A stretch of DNA of 53,652 bases from Saprospiraceae bacterium (GCA_013360405.1 JABWBR010000060.1:1-53652); one strand, 5' to 3'; counted from the stretch's first letter, positions 24,425-34,023 are shown. Numbers and translations are program-made. Notes: generated from the sequence alone by a model not told the origin.

Positions 24425-26902
24425 TCAATAAGGATCGACGTCGATATTGACGCGCACGCCCGATAATCCTTTCTGCTGTTGCATCTGGTGCATGGCCTCC
24501 AATACGCTTTGTTTGGCATAATTGATTTTCTGCACATTGCGCGGCAGTTTGATGAGCATATCAATTAAAAAATACTCTCGCACGCGCGCCACGTAGGGCA
24601 CCGCCGGACCTATCACCCACTCGCCCAGCCGTTGCTTGAGTATTTGCGACATGACCGTTGCGCCCTGGTTGACCACTTCCGGTTTTTTGTGTTTGAGGGT
24701 GAGCCGGATGAGCCGGGTAAAGGGCGGGTACTGAAAGTCGTAGCGCTCGCGCAATTCGCGCTCGTAAAAGGATACGAAATTATTGGTTATCACCTCCTGC
24801 AATACCGGCAGAGTGGTGTTGAAGGCCTGGATGACCACCTTGCCTTGCTTGTGTTTTCGCCCCGCGCGCCCGCTCACCTGCATCATCAACTGGAGGGCGC
24901 GCTCGGAGGCCCTGAAGTCGGGAAATTGCATCAACTGGTCGGCACTGAGCACGCCCACCACGCCCACGTTTTCAAAGTCGAGGCCTTTGGTCACCATCTG
25001 CGTGCCGACAAGGATATCCAGCCTGTGTTCTTCGAAATCGTTGATGAGCTGGGCATGGGCATTGCGCGAGCGCACGGTGTCGAGGTCCATACGCCCGATG
25101 CGGGCATCGGGCAGATAGATGGCGAGTTCATCTTCGATTTTCTCGGTGCCGAACCCCTGCAGCGTGAGCTTGCGACCGCCGCAGGCGGGACAGGATTGGG
25201 GCAGGGGCGACTGGTAGCCGCAATAGTGGCATTTGAGGCAGTTGTGGCCTTTGTGGAAGGTGAGACTCACATCACAGTTGATGCACTCGGCGTTCCAACC
25301 GCAGTTGACACAGCGAAAAACAGGGGCATAACCCCGGCGGTTTTGGAAGAGAATGGCTTGTTCGCCCCGGGTAAGGGCGGCGCGCAATTCGTCGAGTAAG
25401 ACGGTGGTAAAATGCGATTGCAACTTGCGCTGCTTGAGTTCGGCTTTGGCGTCGGCGATCACCACTGCAGGCATTTCCACTCCGCCGAAGCGCTCGGGCA
25501 TTTCCACCAGCCCGTATTTGTTTTGCCGGGCGTTGTAATAGGTCTCTACCGATGGCGTAGCGGTGCCGAGTAGCACCTTGGCGCCGTGCAGGGTGGCCAG
25601 GTAGATGGCCACGTCGCGGCCATTGTAGCGCGGGTTGGGGTCATTTTGTTTATAGGAAGGGTCGTGTTCTTCGTCGACGATGACCAGCGACAACCTGGTA
25701 AAAGGCAGAAACAGGGCCGAGCGTGCGCCCAACACCACGGGCTGGCCGGCCAATACGCGATTCCACAGTTCTACGCGTTCGTTGTTGTTGAGCCGGGAGT
25801 GGTAGATGCCTATCCGGTCGCCAAAAACCCGTTGAAGCCTGCTGATGATCTGGGCGGTGAGGGCTATTTCAGGGAGGAGGTACAATACTTGCCGCCCTTC
25901 GGCTATCGCCGCTTCGATGAGCTCCATGTACACCCTGGTTTTGCCGCTGCCCGTTACGCCATGCAGCAGCACCACTTTGTCGTTTTCGAAGTGCTGCCGG
26001 ATTTCTGTCAGCGCCCGGCTTTGCTGTTCGGCGAGTACCCCGGCTTCGAGGGTTTCTTCTTCGTAGGCGCCCAGGCGGCTTACTTCTCGGTCGTACACTT
26101 CAAAAATGCCCTTGCCTACCATGGCTTGTATGACCGTTGAGTCGGCCTTGGCCAGGTCGTAGATGGCCTGTTTGCGCACAAAGGGCTCTTTTTTAGCCAA
26201 TTGCACGTAGGCTAGCAATGCCTCGGTCTGGCGCGTGGCGCGGCTTATTTTATCAAAAGCTTCGCGCAATAAGCTCGAATCTGTATCGTAAGGAGCTTGC
26301 AATCTGACGCAAGCCACCGTTTTGGGCTTGTATTTGTCCTGCAGGTCTTCTTTTAAATAAATAACTTTTTTGTCGAGCAATCGCCGGATCACGGGGTATA
26401 CCGAGCGCTGATCGAGGATGCTGCGCACGTCGTCGAGCGATATTTCTTTTTGAATGCTGAGGGCTTCGGCAATGAGGTATTCTTTGTCGTCAAGGCCGGC
26501 GCCGGCGTAGTGGTCCTGGAAAAAAGGGCTCAACGCGATGATGGTTTCGCTGCTCAGCTTGAGGTGGGCAGGCAGCGCCGCGTGCATGGCCTCGCCCACC
26601 GTGCAGCAATAATAGTCGGCCATCCACTGCCAGAGCTGCATCTGCGTGGGGGTCGTCACGGGCTGCTCATCAATGACAGCCAGAATAGGCTTGGGCTGAT
26701 AGGCGTCGGGAGGCGTCTGGTGTACTTCCGACACCACCGCAGCGTAACGTTTGTTGTGCCCAAATTGCACCTCCACCCGCACGCCTACCTGCACTTCCGA
26801 AAGCAATTCCTCGGGTACGAGATAGGTATAAGTCTTGGGTACGGCCAAGGGGACGACTACCGTAACATAAGTCTGCGTGCCGGCTATTGGATGAAGTGAC
26901 AA
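24425..26902 (-). CDS. priA: Primosomal protein N' (replication restart helicase PriA)
   Basis: The 825-residue protein has full PriA length and order. An N-terminal 3'-DNA-binding domain (about 10-110) is followed by a winged-helix region, the helicase lobe with Walker A GVTGSGKT (315-322) and the DEEH box (VIVDEEHDPSYKQ), and a zinc-binding insertion with eight paired cysteines (CVNCGWNAECINC, CLKCHYCGY, CPACGG). Further motifs include GTEKIEDEL and QVSGRAGRKHKQGKV. PriA recognises stalled or repaired forks and reloads the replicative helicase. The gene is monocistronic with a good promoter about 20 bases upstream. The start MSLHPIAG is the first ATG after the -7 box. Confidence 0.97.
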   Translation of the reverse strand: MSLHPIAGTQTYVTVVVPLAVPKTYTYLVPEELLSEVQVGVRVEVQFGHNKRYAAVVSEVHQTPPDAYQPKPILAVIDEQPVTTPTQMQLWQWMADYYCCTVGEAMHAALPAHLKLSSETIIALSPFFQDHYAGAGLDDKEYLIAEALSIQKEISLDDVRSILDQRSVYPVIRRLLDKKVIYLKEDLQDKYKPKTVACVRLQAPYDTDSSLLREAFDKISRATRQTEALLAYVQLAKKEPFVRKQAIYDLAKADSTVIQAMVGKGIFEVYDREVSRLGAYEEETLEAGVLAEQQSRALTEIRQHFENDKVVLLHGVTGSGKTRVYMELIEAAIAEGRQVLYLLPEIALTAQIISRLQRVFGDRIGIYHSRLNNNERVELWNRVLAGQPVVLGARSALFLPFTRLSLVIVDEEHDPSYKQNDPNPRYNGRDVAIYLATLHGAKVLLGTATPSVETYYNARQNKYGLVEMPERFGGVEMPAVVIADAKAELKQRKLQSHFTTVLLDELRAALTRGEQAILFQNRRGYAPVFRCVNCGWNAECINCDVSLTFHKGHNCLKCHYCGYQSPLPQSCPACGGRKLTLQGFGTEKIEDELAIYLPDARIGRMDLDTVRSRNAHAQLINDFEEHRLDILVGTQMVTKGLDFENVGVVGVLSADQLMQFPDFRASERALQLMMQVSGRAGRKHKQGKVVIQAFNTTLPVLQEVITNNFVSFYERELRERYDFQYPPFTRLIRLTLKHKKPEVVNQGATVMSQILKQRLGEWVIGPAVPYVARVREYFLIDMLIKLPRNVQKINYAKQSVLEAMHQMQQQKGLSGVRVNIDVDPY

Positions 26903-26920
26903 GTTCGATTTACTTTACTT

Positions 26921-26952
26921 CAAAAGTATTCCTATTCTGCGTAATGCGCAAA
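26921..26952 (-). promoter_or_regulatory. priA promoter TTTG-N20-TACTTTTG
   Basis: On the minus strand TTTG (26952-26949), a 20-base spacer and TACTTTTG (26928-26921) match the Bacteroidota consensus in both elements. The leader would be only about 12-15 bases, which supports the ATG at 26902. Confidence 0.75.
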
Positions 26953-27034
26953 CTTTCCCATACACTCTAGCAAAAATCTCACCCTCCCATATTTTTTCTC
27001 TGATCATGTCGCGGTTGCGGGGCGAGCCCGCAAC

Positions 27035-30000
27035 CTACTCCAGGGAGACCGGGTCTACGGGTTTAAACAGTGAAAACGGCACGGCTTCTACCTTCTGCCT
27101 GTACCCGGCAAAATCTTTGGAGAAAAATGCGTTTATACGGTCAAATGTTTTGGCGGCATAACTGCGAAGCTGAGTCATCATGCGCTGCACGGGTTGATTG
27201 GGGGGGCCGTCGAGCGAGCGGAGATAACCCATCGTCTGGAAGATATAATAGTTGAAATTATCACCGAATCGCTGGATGCCTTTCTGGTTTTCAGGTGTGG
27301 TGAACAGTTTTTCAAGCGTATCGAGACTATCCTGCATGGTTTTGCCCAGCTTGGCAATCTGCTGTTTGGTACTGTCGGGCGCGTTGGTCAGGGCGTTGTC
27401 TACGCGTTGGATGGTTTTGCGGGCGTCCTGCAATTGGGTGAAGCTCTTGGACGCCTTGTTTACGATGGCGTAAAAATCGCGGTAAGCGGCATCGCGGGCC
27501 TGCAAATCGCCAAGGGGTATCTGGATGCGCGGGTCGGGATGCACGGTGACCATCGTGGAGTCTTTGTGGTCGCCGAAGGCAAACAGCACCTTGTATACAC
27601 CTGGCAGTATGGGCATGCCGCCGGGAGGATCGTCGTCGGGTTTCTGCTCGCGGCGCGAGGGAAAACGCACGCCGTTGCGGTCGAGGTACCAGTAGACCCT
27701 GTTCATGCCCGTGTCTAGTTTGACGCTGTAGGTGCGGATGGTGTCGCCCAGATTGTCCAGCACATTTATCTTCACCTTTTCGGGTTGTTTTTTGTCTTTG
27801 CCCTCTTTTTTATCGCCCTTGCCGTCGTCTTTTTTAGTGGGTTCGGCGGCGGGTTTGTCGGTTTTGGCTTTTGATTTTGCCTTGTCTTTCTCTGCGGGCA
27901 CGGGGGAAGCCGCATCTTTTGCTGCGGGCGGCATAGGTTTCACCCAGAGGGTAAACATAGCTCCATTGCGACGGTTTTCGCCCTGAAAGACCGCGTCGGC
28001 GGGGAAGTGATAGCCGTCGAAGCTGCGATAGTTGGCCAAATAAGCGTCGGGGGAAACAAATGCGCTAAAGGGCTTGTCGAGCACTTTTCCTTTGCTGCGG
28101 GCTATCTCGCGGATGGGCCGTATATCGTCGAGTATCCAGGCTGCCCGACCGAAGGTGCCCACGATGAGATCGTGTTCGCGGGGGTGAATTTTGAGATCGA
28201 TGGTGGAGACCGAGGGGTAACCGTTGGTCCACTTGTTCCAGGTGTCGCCCATGTCGATGCTGAAGTACAGCCCGTAGTCGGTGCCCAGCCAGAGCAGGTT
28301 AGGTTCCAGGGGGTCTTGCACAATACAGAGGGCGTGGCCGTCCACCTTGTTTTCGTCGGCGATGCGTTTGAAAGTGGCGCCGTAGTCGGCGGTATAATAA
28401 GCCATAGGCCGCCAGTCGTTGCGACGGTAGTCGTTGACGATCACGAAGGCTTCGGCGGCGTTTTTCTTTGATACTTCAATATAGGGTATCCAACTACCGG
28501 GATTGGCGCCGGGTAAGCGCGAGGCCAGGTTGGTCCAGCTCTTGCCGCCATCGCGGGTGAGTTGCAGGTTGCCGTCGTCGGTACCCACCCAGATGACGTT
28601 CGGGTCGGCAGGGCTGGGGGCGACGGCGAGAATGGTGGTGTGGTTTTCTGCGCTTGTTACGTCAGGAGTGAGGCCTCCGCTATTTTGTTGTTGCTGTTTG
28701 GTAGTATCGTTGGTAGTCAGGTCGGGAGAGATGATTTCCCAGCTCTGTCCGTTGTCGTTGCTTTTGTGTACAAATTGGCTGCCGTAATATATGCCGCGTG
28801 GGTTAAAGGGGTTTTGTGCAAACGCCGCATTCCAGTTGAAGCGTAATTCTACGCCATCGGGGTGGGTGGGTTTTATAAATTTTGAATCGCCGGTGAGGCG
28901 GTCGATATATCCCAGGTTGCCGCCCTGCGACATAGCATACACATAGCGGTTATTATCGGGGCGGAAGCTCACGTCGAAGCCGTCGCCGAAGTACACCTCC
29001 TGCCAGTCGGAATTGAGAATACCGCCATCTTTCCATACTGCGCTGGGGCCTACCCAGGAGCCGTTGTCCTGCATACCTCCGGCCACGTTGTATGGGATAT
29101 CCATGTCGTAGTCGATATGATAAAACTGCGCCAGGGGAAGGTTTTCCACAAAACGCCAGTTTTTGCCGCCGTCGCGGGAGATATTGAGTCCGCCGTCGTT
29201 GCCCTCGATGAGGTACTCGGGGTCGTCGGGGCTTATCCAGAAGGCGTGGTGGTCGGGGTGTACGCCCGAATAAGGCAGGATTACCTCGAAGGTTTTGCCG
29301 CCGTCTTCGCTTTTCGACACCAGCGAATAGATGTTGTAGAGGCGGTTATCATTTTTGGGATCCACATATATTTCGGCGTAGTAAAAAGGCCGGTCGCCAA
29401 TATTTTTATCTGCCACCTTTACCCATTTGGCGCCGCCGTCGGTGCTTTTGTAGAGGGCGTTTTCTTTGGCTTCTACAAGTGCGTATACGATATTGGGTTT
29501 AGAAGCTGCGATAGCAAGGCCGATGCGGCCCAGTTCGCCTTTGGGCAGCCCGTCGGCTTCGGTGCGGCGCTGCCAGGAGTCGCCGCCGTCGAAGCTCACG
29601 TAGAGCCCGGAGCCGGGGCCGCCCGACTTGAAAGTCCAGGGTTTGCGACCGTACTCCCACATGGCGGCGATAATTTTATTGGGATTGGAGGGGTCCACTA
29701 CCATATCTGCGCAGCCCGTCTGGTCATTTACATACAACACCTTCGACCAGGTTTTGCCGCCGTCAGTAGTGCGATACACGCCGCGGTCGGCGCTGGGCCC
29801 CCAGGCGGAACCCGTAGCTGCTACAAAAGCCGTATTGGGGTTATCGCGGTGTATGATGATTCGGTGGATGGTTTTGGTACCTTGCAGTCCCATATTTTTC
29901 CAGGTTTTGCCGCCGTCAAGGCTTTTATAGATACCGTTGCCGCTATTCTGCGAATTGCGGGGATTACCTTCGCCGGCGCCCACCCAGATCTCGCTGGGAT

Positions 30001-30292
30001 TGTGCTGATTGATGGCAATGGCGCCTACTGATTGCATGGCTTCTTTGTCGAAAATGGGCGTCCATGCGATGCCGCCGCTCTCCGAGCGCCAAACGCCGCC
30101 CGAAGCGGTGCCGACATAAATAACATCCGGATTGCTCAACACCACATCGATGGCCGTCACGCGGCCGCTCATGCCCGCCGGGCCAATATTGCGGATGCCA
30201 ATCCCTTTAAGGTGATCGGTATTGATTTTTTGTGCAAAAAGCACTGCCGTAGTGAGGGCAAGCAAGCAAAGAGAAAGGGTGATTTTCTTCAT
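27035..30292 (-). CDS. Exported BNR/VPS10-sortilin-like beta-propeller protein
   Basis: The 1085-residue protein has a signal peptide (MKKITLSLCLLALTTAVLFAQ) and many BNR/Asp-box repeats of the sialidase/sortilin superfamily: SxDGGKTWxN, TTDGGKTWSK, SFDGGDSWQR, SEDGGKTF, SRDGGKNWR, SNDNGQSWE, TRDGGKSWTN. These predict one or two large beta-propellers in residues about 30-730. After them come a Lys/Asp/Ala-rich low-complexity stretch (about 775-825) and a helical C-terminal region. Proteins of this build are common in Bacteroidota and usually annotated as WD40/YVTN/BNR-like or glycosyl hydrolases, but sialidase catalytic residues are not evident and no enzymatic role is shown. No clear T9SS tail is present. 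It is divergent from the DMT transporter across a heptamer repeat that can form a hairpin. Confidence 0.85.
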   Translation of the reverse strand: MKKITLSLCLLALTTAVLFAQKINTDHLKGIGIRNIGPAGMSGRVTAIDVVLSNPDVIYVGTASGGVWRSESGGIAWTPIFDKEAMQSVGAIAINQHNPSEIWVGAGEGNPRNSQNSGNGIYKSLDGGKTWKNMGLQGTKTIHRIIIHRDNPNTAFVAATGSAWGPSADRGVYRTTDGGKTWSKVLYVNDQTGCADMVVDPSNPNKIIAAMWEYGRKPWTFKSGGPGSGLYVSFDGGDSWQRRTEADGLPKGELGRIGLAIAASKPNIVYALVEAKENALYKSTDGGAKWVKVADKNIGDRPFYYAEIYVDPKNDNRLYNIYSLVSKSEDGGKTFEVILPYSGVHPDHHAFWISPDDPEYLIEGNDGGLNISRDGGKNWRFVENLPLAQFYHIDYDMDIPYNVAGGMQDNGSWVGPSAVWKDGGILNSDWQEVYFGDGFDVSFRPDNNRYVYAMSQGGNLGYIDRLTGDSKFIKPTHPDGVELRFNWNAAFAQNPFNPRGIYYGSQFVHKSNDNGQSWEIISPDLTTNDTTKQQQQNSGGLTPDVTSAENHTTILAVAPSPADPNVIWVGTDDGNLQLTRDGGKSWTNLASRLPGANPGSWIPYIEVSKKNAAEAFVIVNDYRRNDWRPMAYYTADYGATFKRIADENKVDGHALCIVQDPLEPNLLWLGTDYGLYFSIDMGDTWNKWTNGYPSVSTIDLKIHPREHDLIVGTFGRAAWILDDIRPIREIARSKGKVLDKPFSAFVSPDAYLANYRSFDGYHFPADAVFQGENRRNGAMFTLWVKPMPPAAKDAASPVPAEKDKAKSKAKTDKPAAEPTKKDDGKGDKKEGKDKKQPEKVKINVLDNLGDTIRTYSVKLDTGMNRVYWYLDRNGVRFPSRREQKPDDDPPGGMPILPGVYKVLFAFGDHKDSTMVTVHPDPRIQIPLGDLQARDAAYRDFYAIVNKASKSFTQLQDARKTIQRVDNALTNAPDSTKQQIAKLGKTMQDSLDTLEKLFTTPENQKGIQRFGDNFNYYIFQTMGYLRSLDGPPNQPVQRMMTQLRSYAAKTFDRINAFFSKDFAGYRQKVEAVPFSLFKPVDPVSLE

Positions 30293-30307
30293 GGTAGTTG
30301 TTGTTTT

Positions 30308-30360
30308 AGCACTTAGCAGTCAGCTATCAGCACTTAGCACTGCTGACTGCTGATAGCTAT
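30308..30360. repeat. Heptamer array AGCACTT/AGCAGTC with inverted copy
   Basis: Heptamers AGCACTT, AGCAGTC, AGCTATC, AGCACTT, AGCACTG are followed directly by the inverted words CTGACTG, CTGATAG, CTAT. AGCTATCAGC and GCTGATAGCT can pair. The array fills the gap between two divergent starts. Confidence 0.85.
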
Positions 30361-30413
30361 GAAACCTGAAGATGTGGCGCGATAAAGATATAAAAAATGT
30401 CGATTTTCGCAGC

Positions 30414-31343
30414 ATGAAAGGCAAAACCGCCAAAATTCGCGCTAATACGGCTCTTTTCGGGGCCTTGTTGGTATTTATCGGGGCTATTTGTTTTTCCGCG
30501 AAAGCGGTAATGGTCAAAATGGCATACCGCTATGATATCGACGGCGTGTCGTTGCTTACCTTGCGTATGATGTTTTCCCTGCCTTTGTTTGTGGGTGTAA
30601 TGGCCTGGTCGAAATACCGCGAAGGGCCCATGCGCGCCCGGCTGAGCCGCCGCGACTGGACGGCGGTGGCTTTGCTGGGGTTGTCGGGGTATTATTTTGC
30701 CAGTTTATTCGACTTTTTGGGCTTGCAGTACATCAGCGCGGGCATGGAACGCCTCATTCTTTTCGTCTACCCCACCCTGGTGGTGCTCATCTCGGCACTG
30801 GTATACCGGCAGCCGATCACGAAAGTGCAGCTAATGGCCTTGTCACTCACCTATGCCGGCATTACGCTGGCATTTATAGGAAATATAAAACTCACCGGCG
30901 GTTCCACTTTTTGGCTGGGCGCCGGTCTCATATTTGTCAGTGCGCTGGCATATGCCATCTACCTGGTGGGCAGTGGCCGGCTGATACCCAAGCTGGGCAC
31001 GCTGCGCTATACCTCGCTGGCCATGACCATAGCCGCGCTGATGATCGTGGCGCACCATGGCGTGGTATACCAATGGCGATTGTTCCATTACCCGGCGGAA
31101 GTCTACTACCTCGCACTGCTCATGGCCGCTGTCGCTACCGTATTGCCCTCGTTGATGGTCTCGGAGGGAATTCGGCTGGTGGGCTCCAGCCATGCCGCTA
31201 TCATCGGCAGCGTGGGGCCTATTGCTACCATCGCTCTGGCGTATATTTTTTTAGATGAAAAAATGGGCTGGCTGCAATGGCTGGGAACTATAGTAGTGAT
31301 CGGCGGTGTTTTGTTGATCAGTTTACGGAAGAATGAAGAGTGA
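30414..31343 (+). CDS. EamA/DMT-family transporter
   Basis: From the ATG at 30414 the protein has 309 residues and about ten hydrophobic segments in two five-helix halves, the layout of EamA drug/metabolite transporters. Landmarks are GALLVFIGAICFSAKAVMVKMAY at the first helix (with the typical Lys), GLSGYYFASLFDFLGLQYISAGMERLILFVYPTLVVLIS in the first repeat and GSSHAAIIGSVGPIATIALAYIFLDEKMGWLQWLGTIVVIGGV in the second. These inner-membrane proteins export metabolites such as amino acids or purines; the substrate cannot be read. The alternative ATG at 30372 adds 14 charged residues. The last codons (KNEE) and stop lie in a GAAGAAT heptamer array. Confidence 0.9.
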   Translation: MKGKTAKIRANTALFGALLVFIGAICFSAKAVMVKMAYRYDIDGVSLLTLRMMFSLPLFVGVMAWSKYREGPMRARLSRRDWTAVALLGLSGYYFASLFDFLGLQYISAGMERLILFVYPTLVVLISALVYRQPITKVQLMALSLTYAGITLAFIGNIKLTGGSTFWLGAGLIFVSALAYAIYLVGSGRLIPKLGTLRYTSLAMTIAALMIVAHHGVVYQWRLFHYPAEVYYLALLMAAVATVLPSLMVSEGIRLVGSSHAAIIGSVGPIATIALAYIFLDEKMGWLQWLGTIVVIGGVLLISLRKNEE

Positions 31344-31355
31344 AGAATGAAGAAT
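31328..31355. repeat. Heptamer array GAAGAAT x4, overlapping a gene end
   Basis: GAAGAAT, GAAGAGT, GAAGAAT, GAAGAAT run through the stop codon of the transporter (31341-31343). Inverted 14-base units CATTCTTAATTTTT and CATTCTTAATTTTC at 31472-31499, just before prfA, complement it and could form a long-range hairpin. Confidence 0.85.
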
Positions 31356-31471
31356 ACATTTTATCTTTGTCATTCTAAATTTGGGACACCATGATTCTCC
31401 GCCTGCCAACGGCCTATTTTCGATAGCTTCTTTCTATCAGCCTCCACGTCTGACTGTCAGACTACATTTTT

Positions 31472-31499
31472 CATTCTTAATTTTTCATTCTTAATTTTC
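31472..31499. repeat. Two 14-bp units CATTCTTAATTTT(T/C) before prfA
   Basis: Two tandem 14-base units (two heptads each) end 12 bases before the prfA start. They are inverted relative to the GAAGAAT array at 31328. No clear TAnnTTTG box is visible in this gap; the A/T-rich units may be the translation-enhancing leader. Confidence 0.75.
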
Positions 31500-31511
31500 A
31501 ATTAACCCGCC

Positions 31512-32594
31512 ATGCTCGATAAATTAGAAGCCATCAAAGACCGCTATATATACCTGGAAGAACAAATGTCGGACCCCAATGTAGTGGCCGATATGAGCAG
31601 GTACAAAAAGGTGAGCAAGGAGTACAAAGACCTCCAGTCAATCGTGGAAGCGCTCGATGCTTACAAAAATGTGCTGGCTCACCTCGAGAGCGCCCGCGAG
31701 ATGCTCAAAGAAAGCGACCCCGAGATGCGCGAAATGGCGCAGCTCGAAATAGAGGAGCTGACCCCGCAACAGGCCGAGTGGGAAGAAAAAATCAAGATGA
31801 TGCTGATTCCCAAAGACCCGGAAGACACCAAAGACGTCATTTTTGAAATCCGCGCAGGCACCGGCGGCGACGAGGCCAGCTTGTTTGCCGGCGACCTATA
31901 CCGCATGTACAGTCGCTTTTTTGATTCGAAAGGCTGGCAAACGGAATTGATATCGGAAAACGAAGGCACGGTGGGCGGCTACAAAGAATTGGTGCTCGAA
32001 GTAAGCGGCGAAGAGGTGTACGGCACGCTCAAATTTGAAGCCGGCACACATCGCGTACAACGGGTACCCAAAACCGAATCGCAGGGCCGGGTCCACACCT
32101 CTGCGGCTACGGTGGCCGTGATCCCCAAGATGGAACTCGAAGACATCGACATACGCCGCGAAGACCTGCGTATCGACGTTTTCCGCTCTAGCGGCGCGGG
32201 CGGACAGCACGTTAACCGTACCGAGTCGGCTGTGCGATTCACGCACCTACCCACGGGTATCGTATCGGAAAGCCAGGATAGCCGCTCACAAATCAAAAAC
32301 CGCGAGATTGCCCAGCAGCGCCTCATCCAGAAAATCCAGGAACGCCGCCTCGAAGAACACTCTTCTTCTCTGGCCAGTCAGCGTCGCCTGCAGGTAGGTT
32401 CGGGCGACCGCTCCGAAAAAATACGCACCTACAACTACCCCCAAAACCGCGTAACCGACCACCGCCTCGAAGGCGACGCCAAAAATTACAACCTCGAACA
32501 GGTAACGCTCGGAGATATCGGCGAAATCATCGAAGCCCTGCAGATGATGGATAATGCCGATAAGTTGAAGATGGGAACGGCAGTTAATGGGTAA
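31512..32594 (+). CDS. prfA: Peptide chain release factor 1
   Basis: The 360-residue protein is full-length RF1. It has the N-terminal helical domain, the acidic IRAGTGGDEASLFAGDLYRMY block (113-133), the stop-codon-reading tripeptide of RF1 type P186-K187-T188 (RVPKTESQGR; RF2 would have SPF) and the catalytic GGQ at 230-232 (SSGAGGQHVN), whose Gln is normally methylated by PrmC. It releases finished proteins at UAA and UAG codons. PrmC is not adjacent. Its 3' end overlaps that of convergent xerD by 11 bases. Confidence 0.98.
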   Translation: MLDKLEAIKDRYIYLEEQMSDPNVVADMSRYKKVSKEYKDLQSIVEALDAYKNVLAHLESAREMLKESDPEMREMAQLEIEELTPQQAEWEEKIKMMLIPKDPEDTKDVIFEIRAGTGGDEASLFAGDLYRMYSRFFDSKGWQTELISENEGTVGGYKELVLEVSGEEVYGTLKFEAGTHRVQRVPKTESQGRVHTSAATVAVIPKMELEDIDIRREDLRIDVFRSSGAGGQHVNRTESAVRFTHLPTGIVSESQDSRSQIKNREIAQQRLIQKIQERRLEEHSSSLASQRRLQVGSGDRSEKIRTYNYPQNRVTDHRLEGDAKNYNLEQVTLGDIGEIIEALQMMDNADKLKMGTAVNG

Positions 32595-33537
32595 CGCCCT
32601 CTCCCTCCCTCTCTCCCTCTCTCCCTCCCTCCCTCCTATTCCGCGGATGGTACGCCATCACCGTGCTGCGCAAAAAATCGGTATCGAGGTGGGTATAAAT
32701 TTCCGTTGTTAAGATAGATTCGTGGCCGAGCATATCCTGCACTGCACGCAGGTCGGCGCCGCCTTCAATGAGGTGGGTGGCAAAAGAATGGCGGAAAGTG
32801 TGAGGGCTCACCGTTTTGTGCAAACCTGCCTTTAACGCGCAATCCTTTACGATCAAAAATATCATCACGCGGGTGAGCTTGCGCCCGCGGCGGTTGAGGA
32901 ACACGATATTCTCGCTGTCTTTGTCGATATGCTTATGGAGGCGGCGCACGCTCTCCAGGTAAATCCGGATATGCTTCACCGCCTCGTCGCCGATAGGTAC
33001 GATGCGCTCCTTGTCGCCCTTGCCGGTCACCTTCACAAAGCCGATATCCAGAAACAGGTTGCTGAGCCGCAGGTTGACCAGTTCGCTGACGCGCAATCCG
33101 GAGGCGTATAGCGTTTCCAGCATGGCGCGGTTGCGGGTACCCTGGGGTTCGCTGAGGTCGATGGCTTCCAGCAAACGCTGAATTTCCTCGTAAGACAGCA
33201 CATCGGGCAGGTGGCGGTTGAGGCGGGGGCCTTCGAGTTGCTCGGTGGGGTCTTCGTGGATGAGGTCTTCTACGAGCAGGTACCTATAAAAGGTCTTGAG
33301 CGCCGATAGCAGGCGCCCTTGCGAGCGGGCGCCGAGGCCGAGCTCGTTGAGCCACAGAATAAAATCGACGAGGTGCGATAGTTGTATTTGCTGCGGCTGC
33401 AGGTCGAGCTGCCTGATTTCGAGAAATTGAACCAACTTGCGCAAATCACTCAGGTAAGCCTCAGCCGTATTGTCGGCCAGGGTGCGCTCGAGTAGCAAAT
33501 AAGCCCGAAAGCCTTGCAGAAAAGGGTGCCAGTTCAT
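32584..33537 (-). CDS. xerD: Tyrosine recombinase XerD
   Basis: The 317-residue protein has the SAM-like core-binding domain (about 1-90) and catalytic domain of XerC/XerD, with all active-site residues: R149 (ASGLRVSEL), K173 (TGKGDKER), H246 and R249 (SPHTFRHSFATHL), H272 (GHESI) and nucleophile Y281 (TTEIYTHL). It resolves chromosome dimers at dif together with a partner. XerD is preferred over XerC on general similarity only. The start is the ATG at 33537; upstream codons come from an octamer repeat. Odd: the last 16 residues (REGGREGEREGEGVTH) are translated from the CCCTCTCCCTCC repeat and are unlikely to be conserved; the gene also overlaps the prfA end by 11 bases. Confidence 0.92.
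   Translation of the reverse strand: MNWHPFLQGFRAYLLLERTLADNTAEAYLSDLRKLVQFLEIRQLDLQPQQIQLSHLVDFILWLNELGLGARSQGRLLSALKTFYRYLLVEDLIHEDPTEQLEGPRLNRHLPDVLSYEEIQRLLEAIDLSEPQGTRNRAMLETLYASGLRVSELVNLRLSNLFLDIGFVKVTGKGDKERIVPIGDEAVKHIRIYLESVRRLHKHIDKDSENIVFLNRRGRKLTRVMIFLIVKDCALKAGLHKTVSPHTFRHSFATHLIEGGADLRAVQDMLGHESILTTEIYTHLDTDFLRSTVMAYHPRNRREGGREGEREGEGVTH
32590..32637. repeat. CCCTCTCCCTCC low-complexity array inside the xerD 3' end
   Basis: A CT-rich array begins just before the prfA stop and encodes the Arg/Glu/Gly tail of XerD on the minus strand. Its word resembles the tracts at 14759 and 22977. Confidence 0.85.
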
Positions 33538-33562
33538 GGGGTGAAGATACGCATGAGTTTGG

Positions 33563-33586
33563 GACTTTACGACTGTACGACTATCA
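33563..33586. repeat. Octamer array GACTTTAC, GACTGTAC, GACTATCA
   Basis: Three degenerate octamers upstream of xerD share their word with the array at 7487 (GACTTTGC/GACTATAG), 26 kb away. Confidence 0.8.
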
Positions 33587-33611
33587 GCCATTGGGAGCAA
33601 AGTCACATAGC

Positions 33612-34004
33612 CTAGTCTTCTCTCAGCGTCAACGACAGACGGCCGTAGCGGTTATTCGAATTATCGGCGTCGATTTCGTAGGTATAGGCGCCATTTTCGA
33701 GAAGCGTTTCTCCTACATAATCGATAGGCTGGATATTAAACGTATCGCCGTTGATCTGCAATTCGATAAAAGCATAGCGGTAGGCCGATTCGTATTCGAC
33801 GTATGTTGAAGATTGTCCCGCCGGAATATCTCCATATTGGTGTTCGTCACTACCCGTATTGACATATACGTTTTCGAAATCGTAGCTGCCGGCATTGGTT
33901 ATCCTGATCCATACGCCGTTTTCGGTGTCGGGGCCGAGGTTGTCGTAGGTGCAGCCGGCGAGCAGAGTTGTGAATAAGAGCAGGAGGGCATAACTTTTTT
34001 TCAT
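33612..34004 (-). CDS. Small hypothetical lipoprotein
   Basis: The 130-residue protein has a lipoprotein signal peptide with lipobox LAGC (cleavage before Cys 18). The mature part is rich in Tyr, Asn, Asp and Glu with alternating beta-type strands (WIRITNAGSYDFENVYV, STYVEYESAYRYAFIELQING), suggesting a small beta-sandwich. No known family is recognised. It would sit at the periplasmic face or surface. It is upstream of xerD on the same strand and separated from the next gene upstream by a dispersed palindromic repeat. Confidence 0.8.
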   Translation of the reverse strand: MKKSYALLLLFTTLLAGCTYDNLGPDTENGVWIRITNAGSYDFENVYVNTGSDEHQYGDIPAGQSSTYVEYESAYRYAFIELQINGDTFNIQPIDYVGETLLENGAYTYEIDADNSNNRYGRLSLTLRED

Positions 34005-34023
34005 GGCTTTTTTTTATAAAAAT

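Noticed and set aside
32584-33537. XerD as integrase of a mobile element or prophage
   Set aside because: No phage genes, tRNA or attachment repeats are nearby, and the neighbours (prfA, lipoprotein) are chromosomal; it looks like the housekeeping recombinase.
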